Origin: JAIVJM01 sp963816985
GTDB taxonomy: Bacteria; Acidobacteriota; Blastocatellia; Pyrinomonadales; Pyrinomonadaceae
NCBI GenBank assembly: GCA_963816985.1
Contig: CAWFMF010000004.1
Span: forward strand, 2,046,001 to 2,110,000
Direction of reading: 5' to 3'
Length of the DNA: 64,000 bases
In this document: one piece after another, positions 45,633 through 54,140 of the stretch
Numbering within the stretch: position 1 is the first letter of the stretch
Layout of the letters: the number at the start of each line of letters is the position of its first letter
Notes under the pieces: generated by a model
Database searches by the model: none
The model's input: only the letters and a program-made list of their open reading frames with translations
What the model was told of the DNA's origin: nothing
Program-made: the position numbers and the translations under genes

Positions 45633-45679
45633 GGTTCGGGGGGCGACTCGCCAGGCAGAGACAAGCTGCCCCCCGAACC
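45633..45679. other. GC-rich hairpin within L1-L2 interval
   Basis: Perfect 12-bp stem ggttcggggggc (45633-45644) with its complement at 45668-45679. It is followed by gcaca, as is the next hairpin. Confidence 0.5.
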
Positions 45680-45791
45680 GCACAATCCGGAAGCGACTTT
45701 TGAAGAGAGCGTCGGCGGGTCAGGAGATTTTTTCGGTTTGCCGCGCTCGCCCTCTCGTGAGGCAAGGCGAGCGGTGCGCGCGGCAGGGGGC

Positions 45792-45843
45792 GCGGTTTCC
45801 GGGCGAAGAACTTTTGGGGGAAAGTTCCTCGCCCCGAAACCGC
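45792..45843. other. Second GC-rich hairpin within L1-L2 interval
   Basis: A 23-bp stem with a few mismatches (45792-45814 with 45821-45843; gcggtttccgggcgaagaac on the left). Possible structured RNA or insertion remnant. Confidence 0.5.
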
Positions 45844-45853
45844 ACAGGCGAGG

Positions 45854-45940
45854 GAAGGCAAAAGTAAAAAGGTAAAAGGCAAAAGTAAGGAGGATTTGAG
45901 CCTCTTCCCTTTTGCCTTTTACCTTTTTACTTTTGCCTTC
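45854..45940. repeat. Palindromic heptad element L2 (inverse of L1)
   Basis: Perfect 32-bp arms (45854-45885 and 45909-45940). The loop ggaggatttgagcctcttcc is the reverse complement of the L1 loop. The right arm ends directly at the stop codon of the minus-strand cyclophilin gene (45941). Confidence 0.85.
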
Positions 45941-46645
45941 TTACGGTTTCGGGCAAGGGGCGACCGTGGCGCGTTTGATGCGGACGGGCTTGGCGGGCTT
46001 TTCGCCTTCGACCTCGGCCTGGTTGATGGCGTCCGCCGCTTCCATGCCTGAGCGGACGCGACCGAAGGCAGCGAACGTGCCGTCGAGGTGCGGGCCGTCG
46101 CCGACGAGGATGAAGAAGTGCGTGCTCGCGCTGTTCGGCTCCGCGCCGCGCGCCATCGAGACCACTCCCCGGACGTGCTTGACGGCGTTCGGCTCGTCCG
46201 CCACGGTGCGCCGCGAGCGGCGGGCGAACTCGTGCGTCATCTTCTCGCGCGTCGAGAGGTCGCCGCCCTGCACGACGAAGCCCCGGACGACGCGGCTGAA
46301 GGCGGTCGTGTCGTATGCGCCCGTGGCGGCGAGGTTGAGAAAGTTGCGCACGGTTTCGGGCGCGGCCTCGGCCAGCATCTCCATCAGGATGACGCCCGCC
46401 TCGGTGTCGAGCGCGACGCACTGCGCCGCCATCTTCTCGACCGTCGCGCCGTCGAACGGCTCAGCCGCGGGCGTCGCTTCGGGCCGCGCGTTGGCCTTCT
46501 TCGACGCCGGGGCTTCCTGACTCTTCGACGCCGCCGAGGGCTGCCCCGGCGCGGACGTTGACGGCTGCTGCTGCCGCGCGCGAGCCGCCGGGATGAGACA
46601 CGCCATGCACAGGAACGAAACGAGCAGACGGGGCGCGAGGAACAC
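45941..46645 (-). CDS. Secreted cyclophilin-type peptidyl-prolyl isomerase
   Basis: The 234-residue protein has a signal peptide (LLVSFLCMACLIPAARA), a Ser/Ala/Pro-rich linker to about residue 65, then a cyclophilin domain. Landmarks are FSRVVRGFVVQGGD (catalytic Arg and Phe), GVVSMARGAEPNSASTHFFI (Gln/Phe active-site strand, with Thr-His before FF) and LDGTFAAFGRV. It would assist folding of exported proteins. GTG 46645 is used with GGGAG upstream. It lies convergent to the S8 protease gene across the L1-L2 region. Confidence 0.87.
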   Translation of the reverse strand: MFLAPRLLVSFLCMACLIPAARARQQQPSTSAPGQPSAASKSQEAPASKKANARPEATPAAEPFDGATVEKMAAQCVALDTEAGVILMEMLAEAAPETVRNFLNLAATGAYDTTAFSRVVRGFVVQGGDLSTREKMTHEFARRSRRTVADEPNAVKHVRGVVSMARGAEPNSASTHFFILVGDGPHLDGTFAAFGRVRSGMEAADAINQAEVEGEKPAKPVRIKRATVAPCPKP

Positions 46646-47029
46646 TTCGGTTATCTCCCTCTAATAATTTTGGACGGCGCGAGTGTCGCGCACCAGCCCT
46701 CGTAGGATAAGCACGACGGTTGCCGACCGCAACCCCGGAGTCCGAACGTCCGACTTCGTCTCTGTCGCCGGGCGGAGTCTCCACGCTGCCTTTGCGGGGC
46801 CGCACACGTCAATGCGCGGGGCGTCAATATTGACACCCAACGCCTTGAGGTCTACTCTGTGGCCGTTTCAAAGACATTCGACACCGGACATTCTTCACAA
46901 CTCTTTCGGTTCAAGCCCTGACGGGAGCGAGTCTCTCGTCAACACCCTCACTAGCTCTGTACTACTTGCCGAACACGGGGCTTTAAACCTCGCAGCCTCT
47001 TGGAAGTCACTCAGGTAGGAGACCCGTCT
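46646..47029. other. Divergent intergenic region of 384 bases, no gene seen
   Basis: This is upstream DNA for both the cyclophilin (-) and the cytochrome-like gene (+). A perfect 12-bp palindrome gtcaatattgac is at 46823-46834, a possible operator. An in-frame open stretch on the plus strand (46683-47018) has no family resemblance and no ribosome-binding site. Confidence 0.4.
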
Positions 47030-48490
47030 ATGAACTCACGCACAAAACTCTTCTCGCTCCTCTCGATCTTTCTACTGCTGATAGGGATTAGCGCCGCCGC
47101 CACGGGGTCTTGGGGCAACGACATCGTCGCCGCACGCAACCACGAGAGCGTCATGAAGGCCACGTTCTTGCAAGACTTCCCGACGCCGCCGACATCCATC
47201 ACGAGCGCGCTCGCGACCGTGCCGGTTGATGCCGTCGGAATCCCGGAGCAGGCCAACTTCGACCTCTACTCGTGGCTCACTTTCATCGCCCTCAACTGGC
47301 CCGCGAGCACCGGCCAGTGCGGGCCGAACCTCAACAAGTCCATCCTCAGCGGAGGCGGGCCGGTCGTCTGGGAGACCTATCTCACCGACTCGCAGGTCTT
47401 CGTCGCGCCGGGCTCCAAGCCGAGCCCGTGGTGCCCGCCGGTCGCCAACGGCGGCGCTTCGGCGGCGCAGCTCGCGCGCATGCGTCCTTTAGAGCGGAGG
47501 CTGGCGCGGCTCGCGACCGTGAAGAAAGTTTTCTCCCGCCACTCGAAAGCCTCGCCCACGTTGTCGGAGCGTTTCCCCGGCATCGAGGAGGCGGTCGGCG
47601 GCGTCCTCACCGACCAGAACGGGCGCTTCGTCCGCTACGAGGTGCGGATGAATCGGGACGAATACAGGTATCTCACAGACCCGGCGAATAACCTCTGGAA
47701 CAAGAAGGGGCAGGACGCCTTCACGGGGACGATCACTTTCCCCGTCGGCCCCAGCAAGTACGGGCCGACCGGCGCGATTGAGATTAAGGCCGCGTGGAAG
47801 GTGCTCTCGCCCGCCGAAATCAGCGGCAAGCGCTTCTACATGACGAAGGGCATCGTCTTCAACGACGACGCGGGCAACCCAAGTCCGGGGACGAACCCGG
47901 TCGTGCTCGGACTCGTCGGGCTCCACATCGTCCACAAGACGGCGAAGCAGCCGCGCTGGATTTGGTCAACCTTCGAGCACGTGGATAACCTGAGGCCGCC
48001 GCCCGGCTCGCTGCTGGGGGCGAAGGCCAGCTTCACCAATCCGGACTGCCCGCCCGCCACCTGCCCGCCCAACGTGCAGACCGCGCCCACGCCCTACACG
48101 GAACTCGACAAGAACGGGAAGCCCATCAACAAGCCGGTGCAGGTGACGCGCGTCAACCCGGTTGACGACGTGAGCGCGGGCCAGTTGAACACCACCTTCC
48201 AGAACCTCCTCAAAGGTTCGGTGTGGGCCAACTACCAACTCGTCAGCGCGCAGTGGGTGGGCGAACTTGGCACACTGCCCAAGCCGGCCTTCCTCGCCAA
48301 CACGGTGCTTGAGACTTTCAACCAACTGCCCTCGCCGCCCTCGGACGGCCCCGTCCCTTACCCGAATCCGAACTACAACCCCTTCGCCCCCGGCGTCTCC
48401 GCGAGCTGCATGAAGTGCCACTCCGTGGCGACGACGGCCTCCGGGAAACTCAAAGGCGATTTCAGTTTCCTCCTCGGCAACGCCCAGTAA
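47030..48490 (+). CDS. Secreted protein with single C-terminal c-type haem motif
   Basis: The product of about 486 residues has a signal peptide (LLSIFLLLIGISAAATG). An early FDLYSWLTFIALNWPAS segment is typical of a family of predicted c-type cytochrome proteins. The only CxxCH motif is near the end, SCMKCHSVATTASGKLKGD, so one covalent haem is predicted. Most of the protein between is not recognised; a calcium- or substrate-binding shell around the haem is possible. AGGAG at 47016-47020 supports ATG 47030. A strong bidirectional hairpin follows the gene. Confidence 0.7.
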   Translation: MNSRTKLFSLLSIFLLLIGISAAATGSWGNDIVAARNHESVMKATFLQDFPTPPTSITSALATVPVDAVGIPEQANFDLYSWLTFIALNWPASTGQCGPNLNKSILSGGGPVVWETYLTDSQVFVAPGSKPSPWCPPVANGGASAAQLARMRPLERRLARLATVKKVFSRHSKASPTLSERFPGIEEAVGGVLTDQNGRFVRYEVRMNRDEYRYLTDPANNLWNKKGQDAFTGTITFPVGPSKYGPTGAIEIKAAWKVLSPAEISGKRFYMTKGIVFNDDAGNPSPGTNPVVLGLVGLHIVHKTAKQPRWIWSTFEHVDNLRPPPGSLLGAKASFTNPDCPPATCPPNVQTAPTPYTELDKNGKPINKPVQVTRVNPVDDVSAGQLNTTFQNLLKGSVWANYQLVSAQWVGELGTLPKPAFLANTVLETFNQLPSPPSDGPVPYPNPNYNPFAPGVSASCMKCHSVATTASGKLKGDFSFLLGNAQ

Positions 48491-48505
48491 ACAATCGCTC
48501 CTCCG

Positions 48506-48562
48506 GCGACAACTTGAAGCCCGCGCCCCTTAACGTCAGGGGCGCGGGCTTCAAGTTGTCGC
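48506..48562. terminator. Bidirectional terminator-like hairpin
   Basis: A perfect 25-bp stem (48506-48530 with 48538-48562; gcgacaacttgaagcccgcg on the left) has a 7-base loop. It sits between two convergent genes, 16 bases from each stop. Confidence 0.75.
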
Positions 48563-48578
48563 GGGCCGCCGCCTCGTC

Positions 48579-49190
48579 TTACGACTTCGGGCCGGAAGTC
48601 TTGAGGTGTTTGGTCGTCTCTTCGGTGACGCTGAAGCCGGAGGGGATGAACTCGGCGGTGTCGGCGGGCCGGAGCGCCTGAGGGCGCGCGCCCGCCTCCA
48701 GCGCGTCCGGCCCCGACGCCGCCCCCTCACGTTGTCGGGTAACTTCGACGAGCCTTTTGCTCACGAAGAGGCCGTTGATGAGGAGCGCGATGCCGACCAT
48801 CAGCGGAATCACGCCGACGACCCACAGGCGGCGGACAAGCTCCGCCTCGTGCGGCGGAATCTCCGCGCCGAGGATGAGGCCCTCGGCGATGAAGTAGAGG
48901 AAGATCGCCAACCCGACGCCGACGCAACCCGTGATGACGCCGGCCTTGATTTCGTTATAGCGTTTCACCTCCGGGGTGATGCCGCGCTGGCGCTCCAACT
49001 CCTGCGCGCGTCTCTTGCGCTCCGTCTCGGAGATGAACATCTCGGCGACCCACGTCTTGCCCCAGTCGAACTTCTCGTCCGTCTCGCGCGTGGCGACCGC
49101 CTGACGGACGGCGGAGAGGTTCGCGCCGCACGTCTTGCAGAACTTCAAATCGTCGCCACGGTAATCAACTCCGCATTGGGGACAAAACAT
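48579..49190 (-). CDS. Zinc-ribbon protein with two membrane helices
   Basis: The 203-residue protein begins with a zinc ribbon (MFCPQCGVDYRGDDLKFCKTCG). A charged segment follows, then two hydrophobic helices (VITGCVGVGLAIFLYFIAEG and LWVVGVIPLMVGIALLINGL), and a hydrophilic C-terminal tail. It is a typical small membrane protein of unknown function. GGGAG before the ATG supports the start. Confidence 0.72.
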   Translation of the reverse strand: MFCPQCGVDYRGDDLKFCKTCGANLSAVRQAVATRETDEKFDWGKTWVAEMFISETERKRRAQELERQRGITPEVKRYNEIKAGVITGCVGVGLAIFLYFIAEGLILGAEIPPHEAELVRRLWVVGVIPLMVGIALLINGLFVSKRLVEVTRQREGAASGPDALEAGARPQALRPADTAEFIPSGFSVTEETTKHLKTSGPKS

Positions 49191-49253
49191 AAGGCACTCC
49201 CGTCAAAGGTTTCCCGTTGATACGACGGGCGGAGGCACGGTGTTCGGGGCCAT

Positions 49254-51011
49254 TCACGGCGCGGGCGCGACCGACGGCTTCGTGACCGACGCGTCGCGCT
49301 TGGCCTTGAACTCGGTGCCGGGTTTCCATTCGGGGAACTTGTCGCCTTGCGCGACGCGGTGGCCGATGGCGAGGAGCAGTTGCGCGTCCTCGACCGCGCC
49401 GGACAAATCCCAGTCCGGCTTCACCTCGTCCGAGGGCTTGTGGTAGTCGTTGTTGGTGTACTCGTCGCGCTTCGTTTTGCTGTACTCCGGCGACTTGCCG
49501 ACGAACTCCGTGCCCGTATCGGCGTAGAGCGCGGGCACGCCCTCCTTGGCGAATTCGAAGTGGTCGGAGCGGTAGTAGAAGCCCTTTTCGGGTTCGGGGT
49601 CGGGTTTCACCGTGCGTCCCTGCAAGGCCGCGACCTCGCGCGTCAAATCGTCCAAGGTCGAGTTGCCGTCGCCGACGATGACAATGTCCTTCGTCCTCCC
49701 CCACTGGTTGACGCCGTCTATGTTGATGTTGGCGAGCGTGCGGTTGAGCGGGTAGAGCGGGTTGGTGGCGTAGAACTTCGCGCCGAGCAAGCCCTTCTCT
49801 TCGGCGGTCACGGCGAGGAAGAGGACGGAGCGTTTGGGCGGCGTCGGCAACTTCGTGAAGGCTTCGGCGAGTTCCAGAAGTTGCGCCGTGCCGGAGGCGT
49901 TGTCGAGCGCGCCGTTGTAAATCTGGTCGCCTTGCAGCTTGTCGTTACGACCTAAGTGATCCCAGTGCGCGGTGTAGACGACGTATTCGTCCTTGAGCTT
50001 CGGGTCGGAGCCTTCGAGCTTGGCGACGACGTTCTGCGACTGCACCTCGCGGAGCGTGTTCTTGACCGTGAAGTTGGCCTTAGCATTTAAGGCGACGGGC
50101 TTGAAGTCTTTCGAGACCGCCGCCTTCTTCAAGGCGTCGAAGTCCTGCCCGGCTGAGGCGAACAACTCTTTGGCGCGGTCGAGCGTCATCCACGACTCGA
50201 CGCCGACGCGGCCCATGTTCTTGTCGGGTCGAGTGATGTCGAAGTTCTCCTGCCCCCAACTGCCCTTGACCACTTCGTAAGGATAACCGGCGGGGCCGGT
50301 CTCGTGGACGATGATGGCGGCGGCTGCGCCCTTCTCCGAGGCGATCTCGTACTTGTACGTCCAGCGACCGTAGTAGGTCATGGCGTTGCCCTTGAACATC
50401 TGCTCGTCGAGCTTCGCGGGGTCGTTGGCCGAAGGGACGGCGGGGTCGTTGATGAGCATGACGATGGTCTTGCCTTTGACATCCACGCCCTTGTAATCGT
50501 CCCAACCGTATTCGGGCGCGACCACGCCGTAGCCGACGAAGACGAGGTCGGAGTTCTCGACTTTGGTTTCGGGCGCGTAGCGGCGCGAGACGGCCACGTA
50601 GTCGTCGGGGAACTTGAGGTCGGTCTGCTTGCCCCCGGCGCTCACGGAAAGGGACGGCGCGGCCTGCATCCCGGCGAGCGGGACTTTCTGGATGTAAGTG
50701 CCGTCGGGGTTGCCGGGCTTGAGGCCCATGCGCTTGAACTCGTCGGTGAGATACTTGACCGCCAGCTCTTCGCCGCGCGTGCCGGGGCCGCGCCCCTCGT
50801 ACTCGTCCGAGGCGAGCGTCTTCGTGTGGCGGAGCATGTCGTCCGCCGTGACCGAGTCGAGCGCGGGCTTCAGCTCGACGGGGAGGTTCGACTGCGCGGC
50901 CTGCGAGGCGGGCGAAGGCGAAGGCGTCGGCGTCTGCTGCGTGGGCGCGGCGCACGCGCCCGCCGCGACGAGGAGCGCGCCGAGGCCGAGACGGAGAGAA
51001 AATTTCTTCAT
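49254..51011 (-). CDS. M28-family zinc aminopeptidase lipoprotein with PA domain
   Basis: The 585-residue protein has a lipoprotein leader (LGALLVAAGACAAPT, lipobox Cys near residue 20). The N-terminal half contains a protease-associated domain (about 160-270; SEKGAAAAIIVHETGPAG). The M28 catalytic domain follows, with metal ligands in YTAHWDHLG, GALDNASGTAQLLELAEAF, TAEEKGLLGAKFYA, NIDGVNQWG and YHKPSDEV. It would release N-terminal amino acids outside the cytoplasm. The length and order are typical for the family in this phylum. Confidence 0.9.
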   Translation of the reverse strand: MKKFSLRLGLGALLVAAGACAAPTQQTPTPSPSPASQAAQSNLPVELKPALDSVTADDMLRHTKTLASDEYEGRGPGTRGEELAVKYLTDEFKRMGLKPGNPDGTYIQKVPLAGMQAAPSLSVSAGGKQTDLKFPDDYVAVSRRYAPETKVENSDLVFVGYGVVAPEYGWDDYKGVDVKGKTIVMLINDPAVPSANDPAKLDEQMFKGNAMTYYGRWTYKYEIASEKGAAAAIIVHETGPAGYPYEVVKGSWGQENFDITRPDKNMGRVGVESWMTLDRAKELFASAGQDFDALKKAAVSKDFKPVALNAKANFTVKNTLREVQSQNVVAKLEGSDPKLKDEYVVYTAHWDHLGRNDKLQGDQIYNGALDNASGTAQLLELAEAFTKLPTPPKRSVLFLAVTAEEKGLLGAKFYATNPLYPLNRTLANINIDGVNQWGRTKDIVIVGDGNSTLDDLTREVAALQGRTVKPDPEPEKGFYYRSDHFEFAKEGVPALYADTGTEFVGKSPEYSKTKRDEYTNNDYHKPSDEVKPDWDLSGAVEDAQLLLAIGHRVAQGDKFPEWKPGTEFKAKRDASVTKPSVAPAP

Positions 51012-51094
51012 CGGTTGCTGTACCTCACTTTGGAGAGAAGTTTCGGGGAAGAAAGTGGCAGTTTCTCCATCTTCCCTTCGGAAGTCAACTGTAA

Positions 51095-51201
51095 GGAGGA
51101 AGGATGAAGGGTGAGGGATGAAGAAAGACCGATTTGAAATCTCAAGTCTGAAAGTTCAAATAGCGGCTTCTTCTTCATCCCTCATCCTTCATCCTTCCTC
51201 C
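51095..51201. repeat. Palindromic heptad element (element M)
   Basis: 31-bp arms (51095-51125 and 51171-51201) of ggatgaa/gggtgag units pair with one mismatch. The loop carries gatttgaaatctcaag and TTCAAATAGCGGCT (51155-51168), the same inner motif as element A. It lies between divergent genes. Confidence 0.82.
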
Positions 51202-51353
51202 GTCGGGCTTCCGCCCTCCGGCGCGCGTGCGTTAGAATCCCGTCTGCCGTCGGGGCGCGGGAAGCTCCGACGCCGCAAGTAAGTCTCCCTTTTCTTTCAA
51301 GCACCCGGCGGGGCCTCGGCCCGCGCCCGGCTGTCTCCGAAATCTCTGAAGCA

Positions 51354-53963
51354 ATGAAACTGAAATTCCCCGCCCGCCTCACGGCGCTCCTGCTCGCGGC
51401 GCTCTTCGTGTTGACGCCGCTCGTCCCCGAACCCTCCGCGCACGCGCAACGACGGCGACGGCGCGCGTCGCGGCCCACACGCGCGAGGGCGTCGAACCCC
51501 AACGCGCAGCAGAGGCCGAACGCCACCGCGCCGCGCACGGAGGCGACGCCCGCCGCCGCCGCTTCGGCGCAACGTGCGGCGGGGAAGGTCACGCCCGTCG
51601 AGTCGCTGCTGGCGGCGGACGCCTACGGCGTCTTCATCGAGGTGCGCAAAATAGGGCAGCTCTCGCAGAACTCAGAGCTCAAGACGGTGCTCGCCGCGCT
51701 CCGCCTTTCGGGCGAGATGCCGAAGGAGGTCGGCGACCTTCTCAGCTTCCTCAACCAGCACGCCGAGGCGCTCGGCGAGGCGCGCTACGTGATGACGATG
51801 ATGCCCGCCGCGCCCGGCGTCCCGTGGAGCCTCTCGGCGCTCGAATTCCCCACCGTCGAGGCCGCCGCCGCCTTCGAGCCGAAGTACCGCGCCTTCATCA
51901 ACGAAGGCATTAAGGCTTACAAAGACGCCGCCAAAGTAGCCGCGAAAGAAGCCGCCGCCCGGCAGAAGACCGCCGCCACGCACGGCGGCCCGCCCCCGCC
52001 GCCGATGCCCGAATTCGATTTCGACGTTCGCCGCGTCGGCAACGTCTTGCTCATCGGCAGCGACCGCTTCACGCTCAAGCGACTGCGCGGCGACGGCACG
52101 GGCCTGCTCTCCGACAGCGTCCGCTTCCAGACCATGCGGGGCCGCTTCGCCTCCGAGTCGCTCTTCGTCTACGTGGACACGGCGGCTGTGACGCGCGGCT
52201 GGAAGGCGCAGATGGAGTTGATTCAGAAGCAGTCCGAGGAGGCGCAGGCCGCCGCGCAGGCCGCCGAGGAGGCCGAAGGGCCAGCCGTCGTCGGCATGAC
52301 GCACGACGTGATGACGCCCAGCAACGTCGTCGTCGAGACCGCCACTCCGGAGACAGCGACGGTTGAGGGCAGCGCCACGGCGGTCGCGAGGTCTACGCCG
52401 GAGGCGGGCGAACCCGAAGAGGGCGAAGGCGAAGACGGGCCAATGGTGGCCCTCACGCCCGAAGAAGAGGCCGCCGCGAACGCCGAGGCGGTGGCGACGG
52501 TGCAGCCGGTGAAGCCTTCGGAGGAGCAGGTCGCCGTGAGCCAGTTGGCGACGCTGATGCGCAGTTGGGAGAGGGGCACGCCGCGCATCCCCGAAACGTT
52601 CGCCGTCGCCGTCACGCTCGAAGGCGGGACGGTCGTGGCGCGCGCGGCGGTCGTCAACACGCCCGACGGCGCGGTCAACCTCATCCCCTTCCTCCCGAAC
52701 GTCTTCAACGGCCCGCCCGTCGCCTCCGAGAGCGCGACGATTGCGCCCGCCGACACGGACGTCTTCTTCAGCACCTCGCTCGAATGGTCGCGCATCTTCA
52801 ACGGCATCCTCGGCGCGGCGGACGAGCGCGCCGCCAACATCCAGACCGCGTTGGCGGAGAACCCCGAAGCCGGGCTCGGCGAACTCAACGAAGACGGCAA
52901 GCCCCTGATGGGCGGGGCCGTCGTCGAGACTATCGAAAAACTCTTCGGCTTCAAGTTCAAGGAAGACCTCCTGCCCTCGCTCGGCAACGAGGTCGCCTTC
53001 AGCGTCCCGCTCTCGTACTTCACCTCGAACATGATGTCCGAGCTGGCGAAGAAGGAGCAGATCGAGAAGGAGAAGCAAGAGAAGGCGGCGAGGCCGGGCT
53101 TCGTCATCCTCGTCGCGCTCAACGACTCGGACAAGGTGCGCAAAATCCTGCCGCGCGTGGCCGTCGCCTTCGGGATGGCCGCGCCCGACGCGCCCGCGCA
53201 GACCGAGCGGCGCGAGGGCTTCGACATCCAGAGTTTGGGGAGCTTCTCCTACGTCATCATCAACAACCACCTCGCCATCGCCGAGGACGTGAGGGCCGTG
53301 CGCCATGTCGTTGACTCTTACTCGCGGCGGCAGACGCTCGACGCGACGAGCAAGTTCCGCGACGCGACCGCGTGGCAGGCCCGCCAGCGCGTCGCGCAGG
53401 TCTTCGTCGCCGACACGATGATGAAGTACGCGCAGGACGACGCCAAGAAGATGGCGAGCGTGAGCCAAGACCCCGTGGTGCTCGCCATCGCCTCGCAACT
53501 CGACGCGACGCCGGAGCCCGCCGCCTACGCCGCGACCAACGAGGGCGACTCGCTGGTGCACGAAGTGCGCCTCCCGCTCAACTTCATCAAGACCTACGCC
53601 GCGAGCATCATGATTAGCGCCAAGGAAGCTCCCATCAGGGGCCACGAATCCATGGCCCGCTACGCGCTGACGGCCATCGTCAACGCGCAGGAACGCTTCA
53701 AGACCGAGAAGCAGATGCAGCGCTACGGCACGCTCGAAGAACTCGTGAAGGAAGACTTAGTCGAGAAGTGGGTCTTCGAGCGGCAGGAGTACAAGATTGA
53801 GTTGAACGTCGTCGGCGACAAGTTCGAGGCCACCGCCGTCCCCACGAACTACGGCAAGACGGGCCGCCGCTCCTTCTTCGTGGACGAGACCGGCGTCATC
53901 CGCGCCGCCGACCATCAAGGCAAGCCCGCGACCATCGAAGACCCGACGGTTGACGAACAATAA
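51354..53963 (+). CDS. Secreted DUF3352-like protein with pilin-like C-terminal tail
   Basis: The 869-residue protein has a signal peptide (LTALLLAALFVLTPLVPEPSAHA) and a basic Arg/Ala linker. The main body resembles DUF3352-type proteins (LLAADAYGVFIEVRKIGQL, then EARYVMTMMPAAPGVPWSLS). It has a Glu/Ala-rich insert at about 290-385. The last 110 residues (ARYALTAIVNAQERFKTEKQ, then RYGTLEELVKEDLVEKWVF, then FFVDETGVIRAAD) look like the globular part of type IV pilin-like proteins, lacking the N-terminal pilin helix. The function is unknown. The stop is 2 bases before element N. Confidence 0.65.
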   Translation: MKLKFPARLTALLLAALFVLTPLVPEPSAHAQRRRRRASRPTRARASNPNAQQRPNATAPRTEATPAAAASAQRAAGKVTPVESLLAADAYGVFIEVRKIGQLSQNSELKTVLAALRLSGEMPKEVGDLLSFLNQHAEALGEARYVMTMMPAAPGVPWSLSALEFPTVEAAAAFEPKYRAFINEGIKAYKDAAKVAAKEAAARQKTAATHGGPPPPPMPEFDFDVRRVGNVLLIGSDRFTLKRLRGDGTGLLSDSVRFQTMRGRFASESLFVYVDTAAVTRGWKAQMELIQKQSEEAQAAAQAAEEAEGPAVVGMTHDVMTPSNVVVETATPETATVEGSATAVARSTPEAGEPEEGEGEDGPMVALTPEEEAAANAEAVATVQPVKPSEEQVAVSQLATLMRSWERGTPRIPETFAVAVTLEGGTVVARAAVVNTPDGAVNLIPFLPNVFNGPPVASESATIAPADTDVFFSTSLEWSRIFNGILGAADERAANIQTALAENPEAGLGELNEDGKPLMGGAVVETIEKLFGFKFKEDLLPSLGNEVAFSVPLSYFTSNMMSELAKKEQIEKEKQEKAARPGFVILVALNDSDKVRKILPRVAVAFGMAAPDAPAQTERREGFDIQSLGSFSYVIINNHLAIAEDVRAVRHVVDSYSRRQTLDATSKFRDATAWQARQRVAQVFVADTMMKYAQDDAKKMASVSQDPVVLAIASQLDATPEPAAYAATNEGDSLVHEVRLPLNFIKTYAASIMISAKEAPIRGHESMARYALTAIVNAQERFKTEKQMQRYGTLEELVKEDLVEKWVFERQEYKIELNVVGDKFEATAVPTNYGKTGRRSFFVDETGVIRAADHQGKPATIEDPTVDEQ

Positions 53964-53965
53964 AG

Positions 53966-54118
53966 GGATTAGCCACAGAGACACGGAGGCACGGAGATAA
54001 AGTCAGAAGTCAGAACGCAGAACGATGAATTGAAAGACAAGACCTCCGCCCTTCAGTTCAGCGTTCATCATTCTGACTTCTGACTTTCTTTGTGCCTTCG
54101 TGCCTCTGTGGCTAATCC
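53966..54118. repeat. Nested pair of palindromic heptad elements (element N)
   Basis: The outer arms (53966-53980 and 54104-54118, ggattagccacagag, perfect 15 bp) continue as cacagag/acacgga 7-mers. Inside lies a second palindrome (53999-54015 with 54071-54087, 17 bp perfect, aaagtcagaagtcagaa) that is a copy of element G. One family appears inserted in another. Confidence 0.8.
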
Positions 54119-54140
54119 TAAAGCGGCGAGACGAACACTT

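Larger units (their letters stand above)
45302..45940. other. Non-coding region of 639 bases framed by two inverted palindromes (elements L1 and L2)
   Basis: No convincing gene is present. From left to right: a degenerate taccgc-family fragment (about 45318-45340); palindrome L1; an A/T-rich stretch; two GC-rich hairpins with similar 3' ends (45633-45679 and 45792-45843); and palindrome L2, which abuts the stop codon of the cyclophilin gene. L1 and L2 are inverted relative to each other, including their loops. The whole could be one element with a non-coding cargo or a structured RNA locus. Confidence 0.55.

Noticed and set aside
44815..45867. 350-residue plus-strand frame running past the S8 protease into L1
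   Set aside because: It overlaps the SLH region in another frame, is Arg/Ala-rich shadow sequence and crosses the palindromic repeats.
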